From contig NZ_JAUXXP010000039.1 in NCBI RefSeq assembly GCF_030684895.1, forward strand, positions 1 through 64,000: a stretch of DNA of 64,000 bases, written 5' to 3'. Under the pieces are notes generated by a model. It did no database searches. It was given only the letters and a program-made list of their open reading frames with translations, and was not told where the DNA came from. Both the position numbers and the translations under genes were made by a program. Positions 37,538-44,571 of the stretch are shown here, piece by piece; within the stretch, counting starts at the first letter, position 1; every line of letters starts with the position of its first letter. This DNA comes from Pseudomonas sp. Its GTDB lineage: Bacteria > Pseudomonadota > Gammaproteobacteria > Pseudomonadales > Pseudomonadaceae.

Positions 37538-39142
37538 ATGAAAGAACTCCATAGTCAGAGGGTGTTGTCCGGCAACGATGAACTTTCAGATTTTTTGCCG
37601 GGAGGCACTTTTGTAAAAAGTCGATTGGGCTATGACATCGAATTATTTGATGAGTATGGTGGCTTTCGGTCTGCAATAAAACTGCCGGATGATACGGGTG
37701 AGTTTGTTTATCTTACATCACAGTATCTTAATCTGTTGGATTTTGAGTTAAGTGAGATTGCGAGGAGTTATCTAAGATATATCTTGGAGAGATATCATGC
37801 TTCAACTGTTAGAATTAAATATAAGTTTCTTGATTTGTTTGCCCGTGAGATGTCCAAAGGAGTTCATATCAACGACTTCTTGGAAAATATTTCTGTGCTT
37901 GAAAATAAAGAAAAGGCAGCATATATCTCTGCTTGTAAGGAATTTTTGAAGTTTCTATTGCTTTGCGGCTATGAAGATCTTTCACTTGAAGTGTATGAGG
38001 ATTTCCATAAACTTCGAAATTATTCAGGTAAAGAAAATGCCTATTTAGCTCTATTTGTAATGGATGATGCCAGAGGGCCATTTACTAGAGAGGAAGTTTC
38101 CGTACTGTCAGGTCAGGTTAATAACCAGGCACTTCCGTTGGAATTTCGCTTGGTGTTAGATCTGTGTTTGTGTTTTGGGTTGAGACCAATACAAATTTCT
38201 TTATTGAAAAGAAAAGATTTTATTAAAGATAGTAGGAGCGGATTGTATTATCTTAACGTGCCGCGCGTGAAGCAAGATTCGCGCAATCGGCGAGTTCAAT
38301 TCAGCTCTCGAATACTCACGGAAAGAACTGCAAGTCTTATTCAGTCTTACATAGATTCTGCAAAAAATCCCGATGGTATTGATCCTGCAGAGCTACCACT
38401 TTTTATTAACTCAAAATCGATAAATTTAGAACGAGACGGAAATACCTTAGGAAGTCACTACTGGGAAGATGCAGAGCGGTTGTCAAGTGACTATTTCTCA
38501 GATGAGTCAAAGCGGGCCATACTCTACCAAAAGTCGAGTGGCAAAATTAATTATATCCTTTGGGGAAATGAACATAGGCTGCCATTTTCCCCTCGTACCG
38601 GAAAGAAATTCAGTTTGTGTGCATATAGATTTCGTTACACGGTTGGCACGCAAGCAGTAATGTCCGGTTGTTCGCCAGAAGAGCTTGCCGATTTACTCGA
38701 TCACAATGATACGAATAGCATTAAACACTACTTCAGATTCACTCATGAAATGTGGGAGATTCTAGAAAATGCTACGTTGAGTCGCATTGAACAGAAGCAA
38801 TTCACAGCTGCTTGGATGAGAGAAGGTGACCTTGTAAATAATATATATAGTCACGTATGTGAACCAAGAAATTTCAATGTCATAGGAAAGTGTGCGTCTC
38901 AATCTATATGCTTCGAGGAGCCGGCGGTATCTTGCTATTCGTGTGACAGATTTTGTCCTAATAAAGATGTTGTAGCACATGAAAGTGCTTTGGAGGGTTT
39001 GGTAGAGCGAAAAGATCGCTTGCTAACCGTCAGCACCGCTAATGTAGTTTCAGTTATAGACCAGGCCATAGCTGGTTGCCGTGCTGCAATCGCCTACTCT
39101 GAAGGGCAGGACGTGGTTCTAATTAATGTGAAGGAAGTCTGA
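37538..39142 (+). CDS. Tyrosine recombinase B (534 aa)
   Basis: Second recombinase, starting on the base after the previous stop. Catalytic core: Arg216 in GLRPIQIS, then Tyr363-x-x-Arg366 (YRFR) where HxxR is usual, His389 in LLDHND and Tyr398 in KHYFR. The C-terminal part (about 440-490) has a Cys cluster (GKCASQSICFEEP and CYSCDRFCP) that probably binds zinc, as in TnpB-type partners of Tn554. AT-rich like its neighbours. Likely works as a complex with A and C. Confidence 0.85.
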   Translation: MKELHSQRVLSGNDELSDFLPGGTFVKSRLGYDIELFDEYGGFRSAIKLPDDTGEFVYLTSQYLNLLDFELSEIARSYLRYILERYHASTVRIKYKFLDLFAREMSKGVHINDFLENISVLENKEKAAYISACKEFLKFLLLCGYEDLSLEVYEDFHKLRNYSGKENAYLALFVMDDARGPFTREEVSVLSGQVNNQALPLEFRLVLDLCLCFGLRPIQISLLKRKDFIKDSRSGLYYLNVPRVKQDSRNRRVQFSSRILTERTASLIQSYIDSAKNPDGIDPAELPLFINSKSINLERDGNTLGSHYWEDAERLSSDYFSDESKRAILYQKSSGKINYILWGNEHRLPFSPRTGKKFSLCAYRFRYTVGTQAVMSGCSPEELADLLDHNDTNSIKHYFRFTHEMWEILENATLSRIEQKQFTAAWMREGDLVNNIYSHVCEPRNFNVIGKCASQSICFEEPAVSCYSCDRFCPNKDVVAHESALEGLVERKDRLLTVSTANVVSVIDQAIAGCRAAIAYSEGQDVVLINVKEV

Positions 39143-41800
39143 GTGCAAAATATAATGGCACAGGATATTTTGCATGAGGAGCTTCGGATTAAGCTAAACC
39201 GCCTTGCCAGCAAAGCCGAGGAGAGATTCTCAAAACTCAGTTGTTTCAATGGGTCAAAGTGGGAGGATCTCTCCTGGTTATATAACGGAAGGCATAATGT
39301 TTATTTGCTGGCTCGCGGAGAAACTAATGCAGAGTTAATGCTACTTAATAAGGTCTTCTTGGTAAGTTATCTCTGGGACAGAAGGGCGGACCACAAGGTG
39401 GTATCAGCTGGTCGCGTTATGGACTTATCGGCTGCGGTAAAGTATATGGCTGCTCAGGGTGTTGTTAACCTTAGAGGGCTTGATCAATCTTCCTACATGA
39501 CAACGTTTAAATATATTCAAACACGCTATAAATCACCTGCTAGTGCATGTAGATCGCTAAATTATTTTATCAGATTCATCTTTAATTCTTCCTTGACCGT
39601 TAGCAATTTTGACCTCATCGGTACGCAGGATCTTCAAGAGAAAGATAAGTATGGCCGTGTTGCCCTTGGAGATAAACTGCCGCTTCCAGAATTGGTCAAA
39701 GCAATCATAGCGTTGAAGTGGGCAGTGCAAGACCAGTGGGATGGCAGCTTTCGTGCTCAGATGGATATGTTGTCGGTTCTGACTCAGGCATTTCAATATG
39801 GATTAGGCCTAAGAATCGGGGAGGTTCTGCGGTTACCTAAGAACTGCTTAGTTACAATAAACAGTGAGTTATATTGTCGAGTATGGACAGAAAAAGGTGC
39901 GGAGCCAATCGCCAGGTATGTCCCTACTATCTGGAGAGCCGCCCTCTGTGAAGCGGTTCTCCGAATTGATGCCATCTGCGAACCCTACAGAAAAAGGGCT
40001 TTGAGCATTGAAGATGGTTCCTATGCCGAGACTCTCGATTATCGCTTTCAGGGAAGAACAGAAGCAATTGATCGGCATATTGAGTCTACCCTAAACTGTC
40101 TATCTAAGAAAATAGAGTCTAATGTTTCAGCGTCTGAAAGACAGTTGCGCCTCCTGAAGTATCTGCCGGATGAAGAACTTGTTGAGCTCAAGAATTTGCG
40201 TGAGTACTTACCATTTGCCTCGAATTCGCACGACTCTACTTCACTCCTTAAATTCTACAAAAAAAACGGATTTAAGATAACTTCAAAATCACTCGGAAAG
40301 GTAAAGTGCGTTTATTATGTACGAGGATCTGATGTTAAGCAGCGACTTGCTCAATTGATAGAGTTTCGCCGCAATATTGTTTTATATTCTGAGTTTTTTG
40401 AGGTGCTCCATAAACGACCACCTGCAGGAAGTCGGTCTAAGGATGTACACGCTCTAAAAGATAGGTTGCAGTCGCAAAGCCTGGCTTCTTTGGAAGCCTT
40501 TGTCTTGACGGGGGAGTCGTGTCTTTATGGTGCGAGGATAGTATATCTTAGTCGTGACGATGCAGTTGCCGCAATAAGAAATATTGTCAGTGGTGGGTAT
40601 GATTATCGCGCTTACATTCCGATATTAGATGCTGAGGAACTTTATCCAGAGCTGTTCAACCAGAAGACCATGACCTACATTGCTAATGCAAATGCGGCTG
40701 GGTTCTACTCGTTTCTTAGAGTCTCGGAAGAACGAATCAATTTTTATAGGCCAGTCGCGAAAAGCAATAGAGTTAAGCATTCTGCCGTATCTGGGTTCTT
40801 GGTTGAACAGGCCAGCATTAAAAGTGCCGTTGTAGATGCTTTTGTATCAGTTAATACAAAAGTTAAGTCAGAACTAATCCAGGGAATTAAAGAGGAACTT
40901 CTAGCGGATGGAGTAGAGATTGGTTCGGCTACATTTGGGATAAATCAAAAAGTCTCTGATTATTTATTTGTTGTCCCAAGCAATCTTGGCGGTGTGTATA
41001 ACGAACACATTCCATCTATCCTTGGCTATTTTTCTGTTCTATATGCGATAAAACCAGCTAAGCAGGGGCAGTCAGCGTTTGTCCGTTACGGTGTTGTAGC
41101 CAATGAAGAGATTGTAAGTACGTTTCAGACCCACAAGGGACGACATTGGCAAACTAATTCACTTTTTCGGGCGGGCTTGGCTGCAAGTATTGTGAATAAG
41201 TGGATGGGAAGATCTGATAGTCAAGGTGATCATTACGATCATCAGACTGCTAAAGAACGTGCTGAGAAAGTCGGTGAGCTTATGCTCTCTGAGCAGTCCC
41301 GCTTTATTGGTGATCTGGCGAATAAGGTCAAGGCTTGGACTGACAATGATATTCCGACCCAGAATGTGCAGACCTTTTTGACTGATATGCTGCAAACCGT
41401 ACATTACGGTCCGCTTGGGCATTGTTTTCGTGATATTAATTTGAAGCCCTGCGAATTTCATCTGAAGTGTCTGACCGGCAATTCAGGAAAAGGCTGTAGA
41501 GAGTTCGTTGTAGATCTTTTAGATCCAGTTCAAATAAAGCAAGTCGAGTCAGAGCGTAATAGATCAGAAATTGAGTTGGCGCGGCTTTTTGAAGCCTTGA
41601 ATAGACCCGGTATCCCGGTAGAGTCTGTTGAAATGCATATCGAACATCAAATGGCGATTTTTAGAAATGCTTCTTATATTTTAGATAATTCTGAGGTGGT
41701 GCTTAACGAAATTCAAGTTGAAAAGAGTAAGGACTATCAGCCATTTAGGACCAATGGCTCTGTTCCAAGCGACTGTGTATTCCAATGTGGAGTAGCTTGA
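39143..41800 (+). CDS. Large tyrosine recombinase C (885 aa)
   Basis: Third recombinase of the set, starting at GTG directly after the previous stop; ATG at 39155 is an alternative. Arg224 lies in GLGLRIGE, the second box is HKGRH at 664-668 and the probable nucleophile is Tyr698 in GDHYDHQ. About 440 residues separate the first Arg from the second box, far more than in ordinary tyrosine recombinases, so a large extra domain is inserted. A Cys-rich segment (GHCFRDINLKPCEF, CLTGNSGKGC) near 760-785 may bind zinc. Size and position fit GmtZ of gamma-mobile-trio elements; this is a tentative match from memory. Confidence 0.8.
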   Translation: MQNIMAQDILHEELRIKLNRLASKAEERFSKLSCFNGSKWEDLSWLYNGRHNVYLLARGETNAELMLLNKVFLVSYLWDRRADHKVVSAGRVMDLSAAVKYMAAQGVVNLRGLDQSSYMTTFKYIQTRYKSPASACRSLNYFIRFIFNSSLTVSNFDLIGTQDLQEKDKYGRVALGDKLPLPELVKAIIALKWAVQDQWDGSFRAQMDMLSVLTQAFQYGLGLRIGEVLRLPKNCLVTINSELYCRVWTEKGAEPIARYVPTIWRAALCEAVLRIDAICEPYRKRALSIEDGSYAETLDYRFQGRTEAIDRHIESTLNCLSKKIESNVSASERQLRLLKYLPDEELVELKNLREYLPFASNSHDSTSLLKFYKKNGFKITSKSLGKVKCVYYVRGSDVKQRLAQLIEFRRNIVLYSEFFEVLHKRPPAGSRSKDVHALKDRLQSQSLASLEAFVLTGESCLYGARIVYLSRDDAVAAIRNIVSGGYDYRAYIPILDAEELYPELFNQKTMTYIANANAAGFYSFLRVSEERINFYRPVAKSNRVKHSAVSGFLVEQASIKSAVVDAFVSVNTKVKSELIQGIKEELLADGVEIGSATFGINQKVSDYLFVVPSNLGGVYNEHIPSILGYFSVLYAIKPAKQGQSAFVRYGVVANEEIVSTFQTHKGRHWQTNSLFRAGLAASIVNKWMGRSDSQGDHYDHQTAKERAEKVGELMLSEQSRFIGDLANKVKAWTDNDIPTQNVQTFLTDMLQTVHYGPLGHCFRDINLKPCEFHLKCLTGNSGKGCREFVVDLLDPVQIKQVESERNRSEIELARLFEALNRPGIPVESVEMHIEHQMAIFRNASYILDNSEVVLNEIQVEKSKDYQPFRTNGSVPSDCVFQCGVA

Positions 41801-42258
41801 TTGTGACTACGTCTACTGAGCAATGGGGTAAAGCTTTTTCGGTATTGCAACAATTTGAAAGACAGCTGATAGATCCTTCAAACTTTGGGTGGAAGTATAT
41901 TACCGATAAGTCTGGTGTATCTAAGCCGACCCTTTGGCGAAACAAGGAATTTGAAAAAGAGTTTCAACGTATTAAGGAAGTTGTCAAAAGTTATGCTCGT
42001 GGTGAGAAACAGTTCGATCAAGAGGTTTCACTGAAAGCGGCCAGAGATCGTGATCGAGATCACCAGATCGAGGTGCTCAAGGCACAGGTCCAGGAGTTGA
42101 CGAAGCAATTAAATAGGGAGCGCGAAAGACTCATATACGCCTCTATGATTGCTCGCCGTAAGAATATCGATCCTGCGGAATTCTTAGATGAGAGCCCAGT
42201 GTTTCGTAAGCCTGCCAAAGGCGGCTCGGTGGTCAAGCTGCCATCAAAGGGGCACTAG
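41785..42258 (+). CDS. Helix-turn-helix/coiled-coil accessory protein of the recombinase module
   Basis: A 157-residue protein overlapping the end of recombinase C by 16 nt. The start may instead be GTG 41803, just past that stop. Residues 25-60 contain a helix-turn-helix-like segment (ITDKSGVSKPTLWRN) and residues 75-115 are a charged coiled coil (DHQIEVLKAQVQELTKQLNR). This plan matches TnpC of Tn554, which biases insertion, and I believe also GmtX of gamma-mobile-trio modules. Probably an accessory DNA-binding factor. Confidence 0.75.
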   Translation: MWSSLIVTTSTEQWGKAFSVLQQFERQLIDPSNFGWKYITDKSGVSKPTLWRNKEFEKEFQRIKEVVKSYARGEKQFDQEVSLKAARDRDRDHQIEVLKAQVQELTKQLNRERERLIYASMIARRKNIDPAEFLDESPVFRKPAKGGSVVKLPSKGH

Positions 42259-42282
42259 CCAAGTCGGGTGCCATCATCTGGC

Positions 42283-42546
42283 TTTGTACTGGCATTTAAG
42301 GCCAAATAGCTCTTGCTGTACTTTTGCTCCGCGGCCAGCCCCTCAATGCCACCCTGTCCTCGAAACCGATGGGGTTGAGCTTCTCATCTCGGTCGATGCG
42401 GCGCATAACTAACTACTTGGCGTTGGCGGAGAGATAGAGTTCCGGCACCGCAATTCCCGCCGCCCTTGCCGCGGACATACAACGGTACTCGTTTACCGCC
42501 AACCTCGATAACTCCTCCTGGCCGCCCTTGATGATCAGGCCAGAGG
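42283..42546 (-). pseudogene. hipA-like kinase remnant
   Basis: Three stretches in different frames, all on the minus strand, look like successive parts of a HipA-type toxin kinase. They are SRLAVNEYRCMSAARAAGIAVPELYL, read as part of a longer fused frame, then MRRIDRDEKLNPIGFEDR from 42406, then AEQKYSKSYLAL near 42325. Frameshifts and stop codons separate them, and the rest of the gene is absent. It is a dead fragment of a toxin-antitoxin type kinase. Confidence 0.6.
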
Positions 42547-42649
42547 TTTTCGAGGCGAGACCTGGCACATAGCAGGCTGCCAACCACATAAGTAACCCGA
42601 AAATACTGGCCACAATCGGCGGAGGTATCCTGTTTTCCAGTGTTCGCAT
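42413..42649 (-). pseudogene. Fused fragment: methyltransferase-like N-terminus joined to hipA remnant
   Basis: A 78-codon frame starts MRTLENRIPPPIVASIFGLL, which resembles the N-terminus of isoprenylcysteine carboxyl methyltransferase-family membrane proteins. From about residue 35 it turns into the HipA-like sequence, so the junction lies near 42545-42555. No ribosome site is evident and the product is unlikely to work. It records a deletion or recombination at the end of the recombinase module. Confidence 0.6.
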
Positions 42650-42696
42650 AAAAGTGCTCGATAACGCAGCCACAGCGTTTGCGCCAGTCGCTATGT

Positions 42697-43341
42697 TTAG
42701 CGTACTTTTTGCAGTTCGCTCTGCACTAGTTCTAGCAGCGGCTCCGGGCCGAACTTCGTCAGCAGCGTGCCGTTGACGAAGAAAGTTGGCGTGCCTTGAA
42801 TCCCCACTTTCTTAACGTCCGCTGCGTCTTTAGCCAGGATGTCGTCGATAGCCGGCGAGTTCATCGTGGCGCGGGCCTTCTCGACATCCAGGCCAACTGC
42901 TGCTGCGGCTTCCCAGGCCTTCTGCGCTTTCGCGTCGTCATGCCACAGCGGCTGGGCCTCCAGCACGGCTGCTAGCACAGGCTCGTAAAGCCCCTGCATT
43001 CGCGCCGTCTCCAGCAGGCGCACGGCCTCTTCTGAACCTTTGTGGAACAACACATAGCGCACGACCAGACGCACGTCCTGTGGGTACTGCGCCATGATTT
43101 GCTTTACGTAGGGGAAGAACGCCCGGCAGCTTTCGCACGATGGGTCGAAGAACTCGACGATGGTGACCGGCGCCTTGATTGGCCCAAGGGTTGGCGAGTG
43201 GAAACGTACCAACGAACTGCTCGCCTGGGTGACTGCTTGAGTCTCCTGAGGTGCTGAAAAACGCTGATAGAGCACTGCCGCAGCGATAAAGCCGGCAATG
43301 GTTACAGCGCTGATGGTCAGTACGATGGCACGTCTATTCAT
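42697..43341 (-). CDS. DsbA-like thiol-disulfide oxidoreductase
   Basis: A 214-residue periplasmic thioredoxin-fold protein anchored or exported by an N-terminal hydrophobic segment (RAIVLTISAVTIAGFIAAAV). The active site is CESC in FFDPSCESCRAFF, and the cis-Pro loop is GIQGTPTFFVNG. It overlaps the dsbB-like gene upstream by 4 nt, so the two form an oxidant pair. In metal-resistance islands such pairs may protect or repair thiols; that role is inference. Confidence 0.9.
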   Translation of the reverse strand: MNRRAIVLTISAVTIAGFIAAAVLYQRFSAPQETQAVTQASSSLVRFHSPTLGPIKAPVTIVEFFDPSCESCRAFFPYVKQIMAQYPQDVRLVVRYVLFHKGSEEAVRLLETARMQGLYEPVLAAVLEAQPLWHDDAKAQKAWEAAAAVGLDVEKARATMNSPAIDDILAKDAADVKKVGIQGTPTFFVNGTLLTKFGPEPLLELVQSELQKVR

Positions 43342-43775
43342 ACAAGGGTTCTCCGGCGAATCAGGGCAAGAAGCAAGACGATGGCGGTGAAAGCCGCCAG
43401 GGAAAGCAGCGGCAGCGGCACGCTACCAAAGATCAGCATATCGGCCCCGGAACAGGAGGTTCCGGCGCTACACGGCTTGAGGTTTTCTGGAAGTATGCCC
43501 ATGAACAGCAGGGAGTGATACAGGGCGATTGCCCAACCGATAACGGCCAGGGGCAAGGCGTAAAGCCAAACGGCGAAGTCCGCGCGATAACAGGCGACCG
43601 TCAGCATTACCCCCAAAGGAAACATGAAGATGCGCTGGAACCAGCACAGCACGCATGGGGTTTTGCCCATGACTTCACCGATAAACAAGGCGGCTAGGGT
43701 TGCGGCCACAGCCAGCAACCACACAGAGAGCAGCAAACCCCAGGGGTTAGCGGAGGGGTGACTCTGGCTTCTCAT
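43338..43775 (-). CDS. DsbB-like disulfide oxidoreductase
   Basis: A 145-residue membrane protein with four hydrophobic segments. The Cys pairs expected for quinone-coupled oxidation are CVLC in GKTPCVLCWFQRIFM and the periplasmic pair in LKPCSAGTSCSG. It should re-oxidise the DsbA-like partner encoded just downstream (4-nt overlap). Short compared with house-keeping DsbB and closer to BdbC-type proteins. Confidence 0.9.
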   Translation of the reverse strand: MRSQSHPSANPWGLLLSVWLLAVAATLAALFIGEVMGKTPCVLCWFQRIFMFPLGVMLTVACYRADFAVWLYALPLAVIGWAIALYHSLLFMGILPENLKPCSAGTSCSGADMLIFGSVPLPLLSLAAFTAIVLLLALIRRRTLV

Positions 43776-44036
43776 CGTTATTTACTCGCCATTTTCCTTA
43801 AATAGGGATGGCACGTTAGCGGGCCCGCAGCAGCTGTCGATTGGCTTTGTGTTACAGCATGCGTCCTGCACAGGAACCGGTCGATTCGCTTGGCGTTGCA
43901 ACCAGCAGGCACAGCAACTATCGAGCTGGGCGGTTCATCTTGATGACGAAGCTCCCATTAAGGCTGGGGCTGGCAACTACAACGTGAATCGCGCCGGGGG
44001 TTTGTAAATACTTTCCGCGCTCTTCTAAGGCGATGG
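43776..44036 (-). other. Gap holding a Cys-rich reading-frame remnant
   Basis: On the minus strand a frame without a good start reads DSCCACWLQRQANRPVPV, then DACCNTKPIDSCCGPA, and stops just before dsbB. Cys pairs like these resemble metal-binding tails, including the N-terminus of the nearby cadA (GCCSDEHK, DVCCDPNE). It looks like the broken end of a metal-related gene. Upstream of it a further minus-strand frame (from about 44035, EERGKYLQTPGAIHVVVASP) is unrecognised. Confidence 0.35.
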
Positions 44037-44489
44037 TCAATGACGGTGGCTTTTCCCAACATGGGTGTGCCCGTCATCCGGAAGCGCATTGACTCCGCCA
44101 GTGGTGTTCAGGCGCTGGAGGATTCCGCACTCGTCTACGCCCCGCTCAGAAGCGCAGCGGTGGCGCAACTCAACCAGCTGTTTTTGCAGCGCCAACAGGC
44201 TGGTCACGCGTGCTTGCACATGCTCAATGTGCTCATCCACTAAGCTATTTACACCCTCACAGTTTTCCTCTGGCCGATCCATCAGCGCCAGCAAACTTCT
44301 GATCTCGTCCAGGGTCATGTCCAGCGTTCGGCAGTTGCGAATGAACGTAAGCCGCTCAAGGTGCTCACTGCTGTACAGGCGGTAGTTACCCTCGCTGCGA
44401 GCCGGAGCCGGCAACAGCCCCTCGCGCTCGTAATAGCGAACCGTTTCAACCTGGCAATCGGCAAGCTTGGCCAGCTCTCCAATTTTCAT
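44037..44489 (-). CDS. cadR: MerR-family Cd/Zn-responsive regulator CadR
   Basis: Metal-sensing activator of the divergent cadA. ATG 44489 follows AGAGGT and gives 150 residues beginning MKIGELAKLADCQVETVRYY, the MerR helix-turn-helix. Conserved metal-binding Cys lie in NCRTLD and in ENCEGV. A C-terminal Cys follows in DECGILQRL. The His-rich tail (DDGHTHVGKSHRH) is typical of Pseudomonas CadR. Its operator lies 23 bp away in the intergenic region. Confidence 0.94.
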   Translation of the reverse strand: MKIGELAKLADCQVETVRYYEREGLLPAPARSEGNYRLYSSEHLERLTFIRNCRTLDMTLDEIRSLLALMDRPEENCEGVNSLVDEHIEHVQARVTSLLALQKQLVELRHRCASERGVDECGILQRLNTTGGVNALPDDGHTHVGKSHRH

Positions 44490-44511
44490 GAAATACCTCT
44501 TCGACAAACGC

Positions 44512-44542
44512 TTGACCCTGTAGTGGCTTCAGGGTGTTCACT
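44512..44542 (+). promoter_or_regulatory. CadR-controlled cadA promoter
   Basis: TTGACC (-35, 44512-44517) and TTCACT (-10, 44537-44542) are 19 bp apart, longer than normal, as in all MerR-activated promoters. Between them is the dyad ACCCTG-N9-CAGGGT (44515-44535). The layout matches known CadR/ZntR-type promoters, in which the metal-bound regulator untwists the DNA. Confidence 0.88.
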
Positions 44543-44571
44543 CTGCATAACTGATCAATGAGGATACCCCC

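Noticed and set aside
36311..41800. RIT element (recombinases in trio)
   Set aside because: RIT recombinases are all about 300-450 residues. The 534 and 885 residue proteins and the fourth coiled-coil gene fit Tn554- or GMT-type modules better.
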